Below are positions 30,359 to 40,513 of a stretch of 50,106 nucleotides of DNA, piece after piece (the first letter of the stretch is position 1; each line of letters opens with the position of its first letter). The stretch covers positions 1 to 50,106 of the forward strand of contig JAJFHF010000097.1 of the NCBI GenBank assembly GCA_021775775.1. Reading direction: 5' to 3'. A program made the translations under genes and the position numbers. The notes beneath the pieces were generated by a model. It was given only the letters and a program-made list of their open reading frames with translations. It did no database searches and was not told where the DNA came from. The DNA is from Hyphomicrobiaceae bacterium (GTDB lineage: Bacteria > Pseudomonadota > Alphaproteobacteria > Rhizobiales > HXMU1428-3).

Positions 30359-31921
30359 TCAAGTGGTTGGTTGAATAAATAGTTGGCTTTTGTCTACCTT
30401 GCCAGCTTTGTTGCGCGGCAGTGACGTGACAATTGTTAAGTCCTTGGGGTGTTTATAAGGCGCCAACTGGTTGGTTAGAAGCTGCATGATTTGGTCTTTA
30501 ATCTCATGATTTTTAATGGGGTGGTCTTTTCTCTTATTTGTTGGTTTGTTTAGGACAATCACTGCAGCAATGATGGAGAGATCTGGTCGGATTTGTTTTT
30601 CATAAACAGCGGCCTCTTGCACATATTCATGAGATAAAAGGAGCGTTTCAATCTCTATGGGAGAAACACGGTAACCACCGGCATTCATGATCTCATCGGC
30701 GCGCCCAAAATGAGTTAGGTTTTGCTCTTCATCTATCGAGCCAATGTCTCCGGTGATGAACCAGGGGCCGCGAAATTGTTGTTTTTGTTCCTTGTCTCTT
30801 TGCCAATAGGAGAGCATCAAACCTGGATCTGTATTATGGATGGCGATGAGGCCTTGTTGGTTTGGCTCTAGTGGTGTGAGGGCGGAATCTTGTGGTAATG
30901 GCTGTAGGGGCAAGATAACTACGCGGCGCCCTTTTTGAATGCGCCCTTTTGCCTGCTCTGGGACAGTTATATTTGGCGCGGTTGAAACATAAGTAGAGAT
31001 TTCACTTTGGCCCATGGCTTCGTACAATGAACATCCTGTTTGGGTTTTCCATTCAGTATTCACTTGTTTGGAGAGTGCTTCGCCTGCGCTTAAGCCATGA
31101 CGCAATGAGGCCATGTGTTGCTTTGTAGGTTGGCTATATTTTAAAATTTTTCGGTAAACGCCTGGGACGGCGACAAAAATGGTTGCTTGATGGGTTTGAA
31201 TTAAATTGGGCCAAAGAGATGGGCTTTTCTCTCCATGATAGATGAGGGCTGTTGCTCCTTGTAACCAGGGGTCCATTAGGCCGACACCTAGTGTGTATGT
31301 CCAATTAAAATCGCCGGCGTGTAAGACACGGTCGCCGTGTTTGATATGATGCCAGCCTTGTTGCATGGGAATACGCCCTTGTAGGGTGCGATGGGCATGA
31401 AGGACCCCTTTGGGGTGGCTGGTGGTGCCACTGGTGTAGATTAGGTATGCGGGATCATTTGGTTGGCTCTCATAATAGTCTGTTATCGGGGGCTCATGCA
31501 TAAAGGCCAAAATATCTGCTTGGGTGATGACATGTGGGTTGGTCTCGTCTGGACAAGGTAAATCGCGCGCACAAGCCCACCAGGTCGCTCCCTTGTGATG
31601 CTTGGTATCTTTGGCAAAGAACTCTAACTCTGATGTCGTGAGGTGAGCTGATAAGGGGATGGGGACAAGGCCGGCAGCAATGGCACCAAAGAAGGTGAGG
31701 GCAAAGGCGGCGTCACTGTGCAGGCGTAACAATAAAAAGTCGCCTGGTTTCATGCCTTTCTTTATGAGGCCACCTGCGATTGCGCGGATGGTGCAATCGA
31801 GCTGGGCATAGGTCCATTGGGTTTGGGGGCATTCTTTGAGAGGGGCGCCGATTATTTCTAAGGCGAGCGCTGCTGGGATGTTGTGAGCTTGTTGCCCGAT
31901 GGCTGCTTTGCTTAAATTCAA
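30359..31921 (-). CDS. acyl-CoA synthetase / AMP-dependent ligase
   Basis: AYLIYTSGTTSHPKGVLHAHRTLQGR, FITGDIGSIDEEQNLTHFGRADEIMNAGGYRVSPIEIE, LPRNKAGKVDKSQL. Confidence 0.92.
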   Translation of the reverse strand: MNLSKAAIGQQAHNIPAALALEIIGAPLKECPQTQWTYAQLDCTIRAIAGGLIKKGMKPGDFLLLRLHSDAAFALTFFGAIAAGLVPIPLSAHLTTSELEFFAKDTKHHKGATWWACARDLPCPDETNPHVITQADILAFMHEPPITDYYESQPNDPAYLIYTSGTTSHPKGVLHAHRTLQGRIPMQQGWHHIKHGDRVLHAGDFNWTYTLGVGLMDPWLQGATALIYHGEKSPSLWPNLIQTHQATIFVAVPGVYRKILKYSQPTKQHMASLRHGLSAGEALSKQVNTEWKTQTGCSLYEAMGQSEISTYVSTAPNITVPEQAKGRIQKGRRVVILPLQPLPQDSALTPLEPNQQGLIAIHNTDPGLMLSYWQRDKEQKQQFRGPWFITGDIGSIDEEQNLTHFGRADEIMNAGGYRVSPIEIETLLLSHEYVQEAAVYEKQIRPDLSIIAAVIVLNKPTNKRKDHPIKNHEIKDQIMQLLTNQLAPYKHPKDLTIVTSLPRNKAGKVDKSQLFIQPTT

Positions 31922-31948
31922 AAGATTGCTCTTTATGTCATGTGCTGA

Positions 31949-33622
31949 TTAATGAGAGGGTAAAATGTTTTTACGTTCAATTATACCATCTTGAGTGCGC
32001 GGTATTTGCGTGACGGTGACGAGCTTTTCTGGGATCTTTACTGGAGAAATGTTTTGATCGATCAGGTGTTGTTTGAAATCTTCATATGAGAGTGGGTCGC
32101 CTGGGCGCGGGATAATAGCGGCAAATAAACGCTCGCCAAGGAGAGGATCCATAATTGAAAAGGCTGCGGCATCAACAAAACCTGGATAGGTTTGATAGAG
32201 GCGATCTAGTTCAAGACCTGATAATTGATTGGCCCCGTGATAGATGGTGTCTTGATTGTGCTCAATTTCTAGGGTGCTTAAGGCTTGATCTATGAGACGA
32301 GCGGTTAGATGGGTTTGTTCCCAATGCTCATTGAAATTGCTAAGGGGGCTTATTGTCATTTGATCTTGCCAGTTGGCAAAGCCGACAATTAAACCGCTAA
32401 CCTCTAAGCGGCCCTTTAGCGTCTGATTAAGATCGCCGGCTTTTTGAGTGGCCCCTTGCAGGCGAGTTTGGATAAAAGGTGGGTTTATCACGCTATCTTT
32501 ATGGGCTAGCTCGCTATTGCCTAGTTTTAAAATCCCCTCGTCTTCGTTGGGGACTTGGCTTGTGATTAAACACAGACCGTTGAGATTAAAGAAAACCGAA
32601 CTGTTTGGGGATAGGGGGATTTTCTTTGATGTATTTTTACTTGATTTTTTATTTGATTTTTTACGGTGCGCTGGGGTGGAAGCTATTAAAATTAAGTGGG
32701 GTAGGTTTTGTAGGGTAAATTCTTGAGGCTCAAAAGCGCCGTGTAATTTTTGTTCCAAACCTTGGGGGAGCACAGCTTGATCTATGGTGTGGTTTTGAAA
32801 CCGATCGAGCAAGAATTTTTGCTTTAGCTGTGAGGTGATATGTAATGTGCCGCCTTGGGTAATCCAGGGAACAAAAGCTGCTATCAAACCTGGCAGCGTT
32901 GTTGGGCTATAGGCTGTTAGAATTGAGGGGCTGTCACTGACTTTGGTTTGTTGTGCAATCAGGTGAGCATTGGCCATCATCTGAATATGGGTGTAGGCGA
33001 CAGGGTGGGGCGCTCCGTCTTGGTCACTGGACCAGCCGATGAGGGCTACTTGTTCTTGTGAGCGACAAATCGTGAAATCGTTGTTTGCTGGCGCCGGTGT
33101 CTCACATGCAATGGTTTGATGAATGTCTGGGAGTGGGGTGACCCCATCTGGTAGGTTTTGATCTTGCCCTAAGCCAAAAATAAACCGTAAATTAAGGTGG
33201 TCAGCGGCTATTTCAAATAAAGAGGCAAATGGGTCATAGGTGGGTGTGGATTGATGAACAATCACTCCTTTTGCATTGAGCTTATTGAAAGCTTGCTCAA
33301 TTTCAGATTTGCGCCAATGAGTGGGTAAACAACAAGGGACGAGCCCGGCATTAAAGAGCGATAATAAAATCAATGGGGTTTCTGCAATGTTGGGCAATTG
33401 CACAAGGATAATATCACCGTCATTTAGGCCAAATTGACGAAAAAACTGGGCGGTTTGTTGAATATAACGCTGGGCATGTGTGTATGTCAGGTCTGTTATG
33501 GTGCCTAAACCGAGCCGTTCGGCATTACCAAGCCGTTCGGCATTGGGACAATCTGTTAAGGCGATTGCGTCAGGTTTTTTTTGCGCAACCGATAAAAATA
33601 TTTGATCTAACGTTTGACTCAT
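31949..33622 (-). CDS. AMP-binding ligase-family protein, core motifs degraded
   Basis: N-terminal ANL-like region (LTYTHAQRYIQQTAQFFRQFGLNDGDIILVQLPNIAETPLILLSLFNAGLVPCCLPTHW) and C-terminal ANL-like region (PEKLVTVTQIPRTQDGIIERKNIL). The usual YTSGTTGxPKG motif reads GWSSDQDGAPHPVAYTH. Confidence 0.72.
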   Translation of the reverse strand: MSQTLDQIFLSVAQKKPDAIALTDCPNAERLGNAERLGLGTITDLTYTHAQRYIQQTAQFFRQFGLNDGDIILVQLPNIAETPLILLSLFNAGLVPCCLPTHWRKSEIEQAFNKLNAKGVIVHQSTPTYDPFASLFEIAADHLNLRFIFGLGQDQNLPDGVTPLPDIHQTIACETPAPANNDFTICRSQEQVALIGWSSDQDGAPHPVAYTHIQMMANAHLIAQQTKVSDSPSILTAYSPTTLPGLIAAFVPWITQGGTLHITSQLKQKFLLDRFQNHTIDQAVLPQGLEQKLHGAFEPQEFTLQNLPHLILIASTPAHRKKSNKKSSKNTSKKIPLSPNSSVFFNLNGLCLITSQVPNEDEGILKLGNSELAHKDSVINPPFIQTRLQGATQKAGDLNQTLKGRLEVSGLIVGFANWQDQMTISPLSNFNEHWEQTHLTARLIDQALSTLEIEHNQDTIYHGANQLSGLELDRLYQTYPGFVDAAAFSIMDPLLGERLFAAIIPRPGDPLSYEDFKQHLIDQNISPVKIPEKLVTVTQIPRTQDGIIERKNILPSH

Positions 33623-33678
33623 TGAGAGGCCCGCTCAATTAAAGGAATATAGGTTTGCTTTTTTAAAATTTTTCTTTG

Positions 33679-35526
33679 TTATGGCTTTTTAGCGGCTGCC
33701 TCAATCGAGCGCGTATCCCACCAGGTATCAAGTAATGTGCCATAAAAAGAAGCTTTACCAGGGTGCCCCAAATAGGTCCAATGCGCAAGCCATTGGCGCT
33801 TTAAATGATAGAGTGGGATCACGTAATCCCCTGAAAGAAGCAATCTATCTAAACTGCGCACACTTGATGTGAATGATTTGGTGTCTTTTGCGGCTAAAAG
33901 GGCCGTTATCGCGTTATCGACATTGGGGTCTTTTATGCCTGCAAAGTTAAATGAACCTTGGGTACCTGCTTGTTTTGAGCTCCAGCGGAAGAGTTGTTCG
34001 TTGCCAGGAGATAATGAACCTGACCAATTGTTTTGTAACATATCAAAATCAAAACTGAGTTTGCGCTTTTGATATTGGGTCGAATCGACTTGGCGCAAGC
34101 TTGTCTTTACACCGATTAATTTTAGGTTTTCGATAAAGTTAAGTAACAAGGCTTCTTGAGATTTGCTGACGGTTAAAATTTCAAATTCAAACGGGGTGTT
34201 TGTGGCGCTGTTGATGAGTTGGCCGTCTTTTAAAACGTAACCAGCTTGTTTTAGAAGGCTTAAAGCTTTGCGGATGTTGCGCCTGTCTAGACTTTTGGTG
34301 CGGTTGGTGGGTTGTTGTTTTGTCCCAGTGAACAGGGAGGGATGATCTGTTTTGAATTGTTCACTTAAGATGGTTTGTTCAAGGGTGTCAGCTGGATGAC
34401 CATATGAAGAGAGGATGGAACGATCAAAATAGCTTTGGGTGCGGGTGTATAGGTTGTGGTATAATTTGCGATTGATGTCTTCAAAATTGAACATGTGATT
34501 AAATGCGGTCCGTACGCGCTGATCGTTGAATTGTGGGCGCCTTGTGTTAAAGACAAGCGCAGACATGCCAGAGGGAATTTTCAGCTCAAATTCTTTTTTA
34601 ACAACGCGTCCATCCTTGATGGCGTTAAAATTATAGCTGGTGGACCATTTGCCTGGGTCGCCCTCATAGGTCACGTCGTGCAGACCTTTTTTAAATGCTT
34701 CAAATAGAGTGTTGGCATCACGGTAATAGGTGAAGCTTATGGTGTTAAAATTATAACGCCCTCTATTGACGGGTAAATCATTGCCCCAATAGTCACGGTT
34801 GCGCTCATAGGTGACTTGTTTGCCAGCGTCGAGTTTGGCTAAGCGGTAGGGGCCTGACCCTAGGGGAGGGGTCAGGGTGGTTTTGCCAAATTGTTCTGCA
34901 GTCATTGCGTGTTTGGGTAAGATGGGCATTAGCCCTATGATCAGGGGCATTTCACGATCGCCATCAGCATCGAAGGTGAATTTAACCCCTGTTGAGCCGA
35001 TTTTTTCAATTTTGCTCACTTTTGAATAATAGGTGCGGTGGTTTGGACGTCCATTTTTTTTCAATAATTCATGAGAAAAAATGACATCTTCAATTGTAAC
35101 TGGCATTCCGTCTGAAAATTTAGCTTTTTCATTAATGTGGAATGTGATTGAGGAGCGGTCGTTGGGGACTGTTATGGTTTTTGCGATCAAGCCATAGAGA
35201 GAAAAGGGTTCGTCCAAGGCTCGACCAAGTAGGCTTTCATATAGATAGGCGCGCACGCCAGCGGCACTCGATCCTTTGATATTCAATGGGTTTAGGTTGG
35301 AGAACGTACCTTGCACGCCTAAATTTAAAGTACCGCCTTGGGGGGCTTTGGGGTTTGCATAGGTGAAATGATCAAAGGTTTGTGGATATTTTAAAGCTCC
35401 ATGCATGGCGATGCCATGACTTTCAGATGTTTCCGCTTTTAGGCCTGAAGAGACGATTATGAGCATTGAAATGAGACATAAAGCACATGCTAGACCTGTT
35501 TTTTGAGCTGTCATTATCATTGGCAT
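33679..35526 (-). CDS. extracellular solute-binding protein family 5 (YejA/oligopeptide type)
   Basis: Signal peptide; HGIAMHGALKYPQTFDHFTYANPKAPQGGTLNLGVQGTFSNLNPLNIKG...FSDGMPVTIEDVIFSHELL. Confidence 0.9.
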   Translation of the reverse strand: MPMIMTAQKTGLACALCLISMLIIVSSGLKAETSESHGIAMHGALKYPQTFDHFTYANPKAPQGGTLNLGVQGTFSNLNPLNIKGSSAAGVRAYLYESLLGRALDEPFSLYGLIAKTITVPNDRSSITFHINEKAKFSDGMPVTIEDVIFSHELLKKNGRPNHRTYYSKVSKIEKIGSTGVKFTFDADGDREMPLIIGLMPILPKHAMTAEQFGKTTLTPPLGSGPYRLAKLDAGKQVTYERNRDYWGNDLPVNRGRYNFNTISFTYYRDANTLFEAFKKGLHDVTYEGDPGKWSTSYNFNAIKDGRVVKKEFELKIPSGMSALVFNTRRPQFNDQRVRTAFNHMFNFEDINRKLYHNLYTRTQSYFDRSILSSYGHPADTLEQTILSEQFKTDHPSLFTGTKQQPTNRTKSLDRRNIRKALSLLKQAGYVLKDGQLINSATNTPFEFEILTVSKSQEALLLNFIENLKLIGVKTSLRQVDSTQYQKRKLSFDFDMLQNNWSGSLSPGNEQLFRWSSKQAGTQGSFNFAGIKDPNVDNAITALLAAKDTKSFTSSVRSLDRLLLSGDYVIPLYHLKRQWLAHWTYLGHPGKASFYGTLLDTWWDTRSIEAAAKKP

Positions 35527-35835
35527 GTGTTTTTAAACCTTTTGCTCAATTAAGTTGGTAACCATTGTGTGATTAATAGCATTTAAAACGTATTTATGGC
35601 TTTTAAAAGTGATGTTTTGAAGGTAAAAATGAAAGTAATATAAAATTTTTAAGTTATATGGAAAAGCCAAAAACCGTGTCTTTCATATCACGGGGCGAGA
35701 ATAGTTAAGTGATCTAGGCGATCAAATAGTTCAAATTTGATGCTGGTCATGCCATTGCCTTATTTCAATGTATTCAGGCATAGAAACTTTATTTAAATAA
35801 CCTATGTTGAATGGCATTAAAATTTGCTATTCTTT

Positions 35836-35856
35836 AGGGGACAATTTTATTCCCCT
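35836..35856. promoter_or_regulatory. inverted repeat upstream of the IalB-like gene
   Basis: AGGGGA-CAATTTTAT-TCCCCT, 6-bp perfect arms, about 60 bp before the likely ATG at 35919. Confidence 0.35.
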
Positions 35857-35918
35857 TTATAAAAATAATATGATTGAGAAATTGGGGTAGCTTAATGTTA
35901 CAAGAGAGAGGCATCACT

Positions 35919-36632
35919 ATGTGTTTGCGGAAAATTATAAAAAATCAATTTAGATTGGTTTTGACTTTGGCTTTAGGTCTGGTAGTGGCCTCATTGCCAG
36001 TAAATGCAGCTGATAAAGCTAAGAAAAAAGCGTCTAGCGAGCCTAAAAGCGCTTGGATTAAGATTTGTGACGAGGTCAAATTTAAAGATGTCACGAAGAA
36101 TGCAAAAAAAGACGGTGCCAAAGCCGAGGCGAAAAAGAGAAAAATCTGTTTAACTCAGCATGATAGTTTGAATACATATACCGGGGCCCCGCTTATATCG
36201 GCTTCTGTTAGAACTGTAACAGGTGATGAAAAATCACGTTTTATGGTTTCTGTACCTTTAGGGATGGTTATTCCAGCGGGTGTATTGGTAAAAGTTGATG
36301 ATGAAAAACCTTTTACCATCAAATATTCTTTTTGCCATCAGGTTGGTTGTGTTGCCGAAATTAATATGGAAGCCGCTTTGTTTGAGAGCTTGAAAAAAGG
36401 TAAAAAACTTCATGTTAAAGTGCTTGCTATTTCTGGTAAGCCTGTTGTTTTTCCCGTTTCTTTGAATGGCTTTAATAAAGCTCATGGCGGGCCGTCCATT
36501 TCTAGTGAAAAATATGGGAAAGCACTTAAATCAGCAGCCTTGCAAATTCGTAAAATTCGGTCTGATCAAGCTAAGAAAAAACGCGATGAAAAAATTATGA
36601 ACGCGGGTAAAAAGACAGAAAAGAAGAAATAA
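35919..36632 (+). CDS. invasion-associated locus B (IalB) family protein
   Basis: Signal peptide then WIKICDEVKFKDVTKNAK...RKICLTQHDSLNTYTGAPLISASVRTVTGDEKSRFMVSVPLGMVIPAGVLVKVDDEKPFTIKYSFCHQVGCVAEINM. Confidence 0.85.
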   Translation: MCLRKIIKNQFRLVLTLALGLVVASLPVNAADKAKKKASSEPKSAWIKICDEVKFKDVTKNAKKDGAKAEAKKRKICLTQHDSLNTYTGAPLISASVRTVTGDEKSRFMVSVPLGMVIPAGVLVKVDDEKPFTIKYSFCHQVGCVAEINMEAALFESLKKGKKLHVKVLAISGKPVVFPVSLNGFNKAHGGPSISSEKYGKALKSAALQIRKIRSDQAKKKRDEKIMNAGKKTEKKK

Positions 36633-36684
36633 ATGAATTTCAGTTTGATTGTGTGAACTGCACATTCAAGACTAATTTATAGAT

Positions 36685-36719
36685 TAAAAAAGCCACTCAT
36701 TTTTGAGTGGCTTTTTTTT
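36685..36719 (+). terminator. rho-independent terminator after the IalB-like gene
   Basis: AAAAAAGCCACTCATTTTTGAGTGGCTTTTTTTT; GCCACTCA/TGAGTGGC stem with T-tract. Confidence 0.9.
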
Positions 36720-36769
36720 GTAAAACTATGTTGGGATGAGAAGGGTTTTTTTCAAGTTCCCCTTTTTTT

Positions 36770-37819
36770 TTACAGTTCGTAAGCTTTGGCAAGGTCTGGA
36801 TCTTTTTGGGCGACGATTTTGGCCAGGTCAACGATTACCTTGGCTTGTTTCCAGGTGGCGTCGTCTTGCATCTTTCCGTCTATCATAACGGCACCCGTGC
36901 CATCAGGCATGGCTTCTAAGATCTTTTTTGCAAATAATACCTCTTGCGCATCTGGGCTGAAGACTTCTTTGGCAATGGTGATTTGGTTAGGGTGCAGTGT
37001 CCATGTACCAACGCAGCCTTGTAAAAAGGCATTGCGGAACTGAGCCCGGCACGCATCGCTATCCGAAAAGTCACCAAAGGGGCCATAGAAGGCTTTTATG
37101 CCATGGCCCATGCAAGCATCAACCATTTTGGCAACTGTATAGTGCCAAAGGTCTTGTTGAAATAGGGTGCGATTGCCGGTGTCTGTTGGGTCTTCTAAAA
37201 CGCCATAAAAGGGATGACCACCACCAACACGGGTGGTCTTCATGCCGCGTGATGCGGCCAGATCTGCTGGGCCTAAACTCATGCCTTGCATGCGCGGGCT
37301 GGCACCGGCGATGTCTTCAATGTTATTGACGCCTTCAGCTGTTTCTAAAATGGCATTAATAAGGATTGGCTTTGTAATGTTATGTTGCGATTCCAGTTGA
37401 GCCAAGAGTTGATCGAGATAGTGAATGTCCCAGGGGCCTTCGACCTTGGGTAGCATGATGACATCGAGTTTGTTGCCCACTTTAGAGACGATCTGAGTGA
37501 GGTCATCTAGAAACCAAGGGCTGTTGAGGCAATTAACGCGGGTCCAAAGCCCCGTTGAGCCAAATTCGTTGTTTTGGGCCAATTCTATAAAGCCTGCGCG
37601 CGCTTGTTCTTTGGCGTCAGCGGGGATGGCATCTTCTAGATTGCCCAAAACCACATCAACCGTTGGGATAACAGCTGGCAATTTTGCGCGGATCTTTTCA
37701 ATGTGAGGCGGGATGAAATGGATCATACGTTCGAGTGATGTTGGTAGTTGTCTTAATGGCTCTGGAGCGCCAATTGATAGAGGTTTATAAAAGGCGCTGG
37801 GTGTTTTGGTTTGTGACAT
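36770..37819 (-). CDS. HpcH/HpaI aldolase family CoA ester lyase (L-malyl-CoA / beta-methylmalyl-CoA lyase-like)
   Basis: [57 protein letters not shown]...[30 protein letters not shown]. Confidence 0.85.
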   Translation of the reverse strand: MSQTKTPSAFYKPLSIGAPEPLRQLPTSLERMIHFIPPHIEKIRAKLPAVIPTVDVVLGNLEDAIPADAKEQARAGFIELAQNNEFGSTGLWTRVNCLNSPWFLDDLTQIVSKVGNKLDVIMLPKVEGPWDIHYLDQLLAQLESQHNITKPILINAILETAEGVNNIEDIAGASPRMQGMSLGPADLAASRGMKTTRVGGGHPFYGVLEDPTDTGNRTLFQQDLWHYTVAKMVDACMGHGIKAFYGPFGDFSDSDACRAQFRNAFLQGCVGTWTLHPNQITIAKEVFSPDAQEVLFAKKILEAMPDGTGAVMIDGKMQDDATWKQAKVIVDLAKIVAQKDPDLAKAYEL

Positions 37820-37931
37820 AGTGTATTTATCCTAAAATTTTATCGTTAGCATGGTGCCGTGCTCATGGTTATTGTGATTGGATAGAAGAGCCTTAAAGCT
37901 TACAGGCATCAGTCCTTAAGACCATCGATAC

Positions 37932-38834
37932 TTAAGACCAGCGCCGGTTCGACCACATGAATTGTTCTGGGTTTTCTCTTATCCAGCCTTCAAAGGTTTT
38001 TTGAATGTCTGCAACAATTGTTTTTATATCTTCATCTGAATTTTCAGTTCGAGGGACTTTAACTTCATGCATCTCAACTTGAAATTGTGATTTAGTTCCA
38101 ATTCTTATACAGCGACCGATCCAAAGTCTTGTTCCCAAACGGCGTGCTAACATAGCGGGGAAGGGGGGAGATTTGGCTTCTTTGCCAAAGAAAGGCACCT
38201 CAACGCCGCTACGATCATATTGATCAGCTAAAAAGCCTAAACGACCGCCATTTCTAACATAAGCCCCAATTTGCCGCGCGGTGTCTTTACCAGCATGGAT
38301 GCCGCCGGCACCGCGGCCTTTGGCAAATAAGCCACCGGGGTATAGATCTGCGCGCTGGGCGCGCAAATAGGCATCAACCAGCGGGTTCTTTACAAGGCGG
38401 TAAACGGCGGCTGGTTTCATGCCGGCAACGGCCAACGGCCACATGGCCAACTCCCAATTGCCGGAGTGCATAGAGACACCAATAGCTGAGCCCATTTTGC
38501 CTCGATATCGCTCGAGCATTTTTGGATTTAGCACTTCTATGTTTTCTGGGCGCTTTAACACACGGTCCATTTGCATGGTCTCTGCCATGACCCGGCCAAG
38601 ATTGCCCCACATGGCTACAGCGATGGCCTCGCGCTCTGCTTGCGTTTTTTCTGGAAAGGCTTGGGCTAGATTGGCAAGCGCTCTGTCATGTCGGCGGCCA
38701 CGGGCGGCCAAAATTTGCCACCAATAGGCTGAAAATTTAACGGCGGTATCAAGGGGCATGATCCGGATCATGCCAATGATGACGCGCAAAACACTATATT
38801 CTGCCCAGTAACGTAGGTGTAACCAAGGTGACAT
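37932..38834 (-). CDS. lysophospholipid/lipid A lauroyl acyltransferase (LpxL/HtrB family)
   Basis: VSMHSGNWELAMWPLAVAGMKPAAVYRLVKNPLVDAYL...FLADQYDRSGVEVPFFGKEAKSPPFPAMLARRLG. Confidence 0.9.
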   Translation of the reverse strand: MSPWLHLRYWAEYSVLRVIIGMIRIMPLDTAVKFSAYWWQILAARGRRHDRALANLAQAFPEKTQAEREAIAVAMWGNLGRVMAETMQMDRVLKRPENIEVLNPKMLERYRGKMGSAIGVSMHSGNWELAMWPLAVAGMKPAAVYRLVKNPLVDAYLRAQRADLYPGGLFAKGRGAGGIHAGKDTARQIGAYVRNGGRLGFLADQYDRSGVEVPFFGKEAKSPPFPAMLARRLGTRLWIGRCIRIGTKSQFQVEMHEVKVPRTENSDEDIKTIVADIQKTFEGWIRENPEQFMWSNRRWS

Positions 38835-38940
38835 TTATGAGGCCTCTTTTATGCTTTGTTATGATCAAAGGTAAAAGCCACATAAACTATTGACTGGTCA
38901 AGTGTTGATTAAAGGGGGAGTGAAAAAGCCCTAAAAACCA

Positions 38941-40167
38941 TTATTGAGCTTGCATAAGAGGGGGGAGATTATTTGTGCTGCCAAGCCCTTGTTGCATGAG
39001 TTGATTTCGCAAAGTTTTGTTTGCATTCAAAAGATTAAGACCAGCGGTGCGCATAATTTTTAAAGGTAGAAATGACATTAACAATGATTTGTTGAGCAAA
39101 TCGATGGCTGTGGTGCGATTGTGGACATCGAGGAGGCGGCTTTGATTGTAACGCTGTTCAAAGTTTGTAAGATCTTGGTTTAATGTGTTTTGATCTGATA
39201 ATGCGTGCACCAAACAGGCACTATCTCTTAGCCCAAGATTTAAACCTTGTGCGCCGATGGGGGGGATGACATGGGCCGCTTCGCCCACCAATGCGATGCG
39301 GTTGGCGGCAAATTTATCAACTTTTAAACCGCTGATTGGAAAACAAACGCGTTTGTCTACGCTGGTTATGGGGCCCCATATGGCTTGTGTGGTGTCATAA
39401 AGTTTTTCTGCAAAAGCGGTTTCATCTAACGAGATGACCTGTTGGGCTTTGTGTGGGCTCAAACTCCATACCAAGCTGGCGTGATGTTCTTTTAAGGGGA
39501 TTAAAGTGAGTGGGCCTGATGATCTATGAAATTCGATTGAGGTGGCGTTGTGGGGTAACTCATGAGTAAAGGAACAAGCGATTGCGCTTTGATCATATGA
39601 CCATTGTTTGGTCTTGATGCCACTGGCTTTACGTGAGGGGGAGCCGCGTCCATCTGCGCCAATGAGTAAATGGCATGTGTAGGCATTGCCTTCTTGGGTT
39701 TGGATTTTTACGTGATTGCAGTGCCCCTCCTTGTGGCGTTCAATCAAGGTCACAGCTTTTGTGTCTACCCACGTGATGTTTGGATGGTTCTGTATCTCTT
39801 TGATGAGGGTTGTGTTTAAATTTTTGTTTGGAATGTTTTGAGCAAAGGCGTCTTTGCCCAGTTCATTGGCAGAGAAATAACAATCTGGAGCGCGCATCAA
39901 GCCGCCGCAATCATCAATCATGCGCAGAGCGGATAGGGGCGCACTATGGGCACTCAGTTGCTCCCATAGCCCAAGATTTTGGAGCATGTCTAGTGAGGGC
40001 AACATAAACGCTGTTGTGCGGGTATCTTGTGCATTCGTTTCGCTTGTCGGTTTCGGGCCAAAGATGGTGAGCGAATATTGTGTCTTTTGAGCGAGGGCAA
40101 GTGCCGTAATAAGGCCTACGGGGCCCTGGCCTATAATGGCGATGTCACTGATGTGGTCTGGTTGCAT
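38941..40167 (-). CDS. UbiH/UbiF/COQ6-type FAD-dependent hydroxylase
   Basis: DIAIIGQGPVGLITALALAQ, LLIGADGRGSPSRKASGI, RIALVGEAAHVIPPIGAQGLNLGLRDSACLVHAL. Confidence 0.9.
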   Translation of the reverse strand: MQPDHISDIAIIGQGPVGLITALALAQKTQYSLTIFGPKPTSETNAQDTRTTAFMLPSLDMLQNLGLWEQLSAHSAPLSALRMIDDCGGLMRAPDCYFSANELGKDAFAQNIPNKNLNTTLIKEIQNHPNITWVDTKAVTLIERHKEGHCNHVKIQTQEGNAYTCHLLIGADGRGSPSRKASGIKTKQWSYDQSAIACSFTHELPHNATSIEFHRSSGPLTLIPLKEHHASLVWSLSPHKAQQVISLDETAFAEKLYDTTQAIWGPITSVDKRVCFPISGLKVDKFAANRIALVGEAAHVIPPIGAQGLNLGLRDSACLVHALSDQNTLNQDLTNFEQRYNQSRLLDVHNRTTAIDLLNKSLLMSFLPLKIMRTAGLNLLNANKTLRNQLMQQGLGSTNNLPPLMQAQ

Positions 40168-40513
40168 AAGCTTATCCGGTGAAGATGAAAAAACTGGGTG
40201 TTTTATTGTAATGATATTTTATGCTTTTTGACAAACTATCTTCACACGATTTTATTTCACCTTCAAATTAAACATGTTGGGGTTCGCCTTGATTTGTGTC
40301 TGTCTGGCCACAATGGTTTTAAAGATTTTTAAGGCCGAGGGTTTGTTACATGGCTGTCATATAAGGCTTTTATAGCTGGGAGCACGTTAATATTTGGAAG
40401 AGATGTTTTGCGTTGTTTCTTAAACAGGGGCGCATTTCGTTTTTTCTCAATAGTAGCTGATTATTGAAATCAATACTGTAACAAATGGAGATTTGATCAT
40501 GATTGGGGGATTT

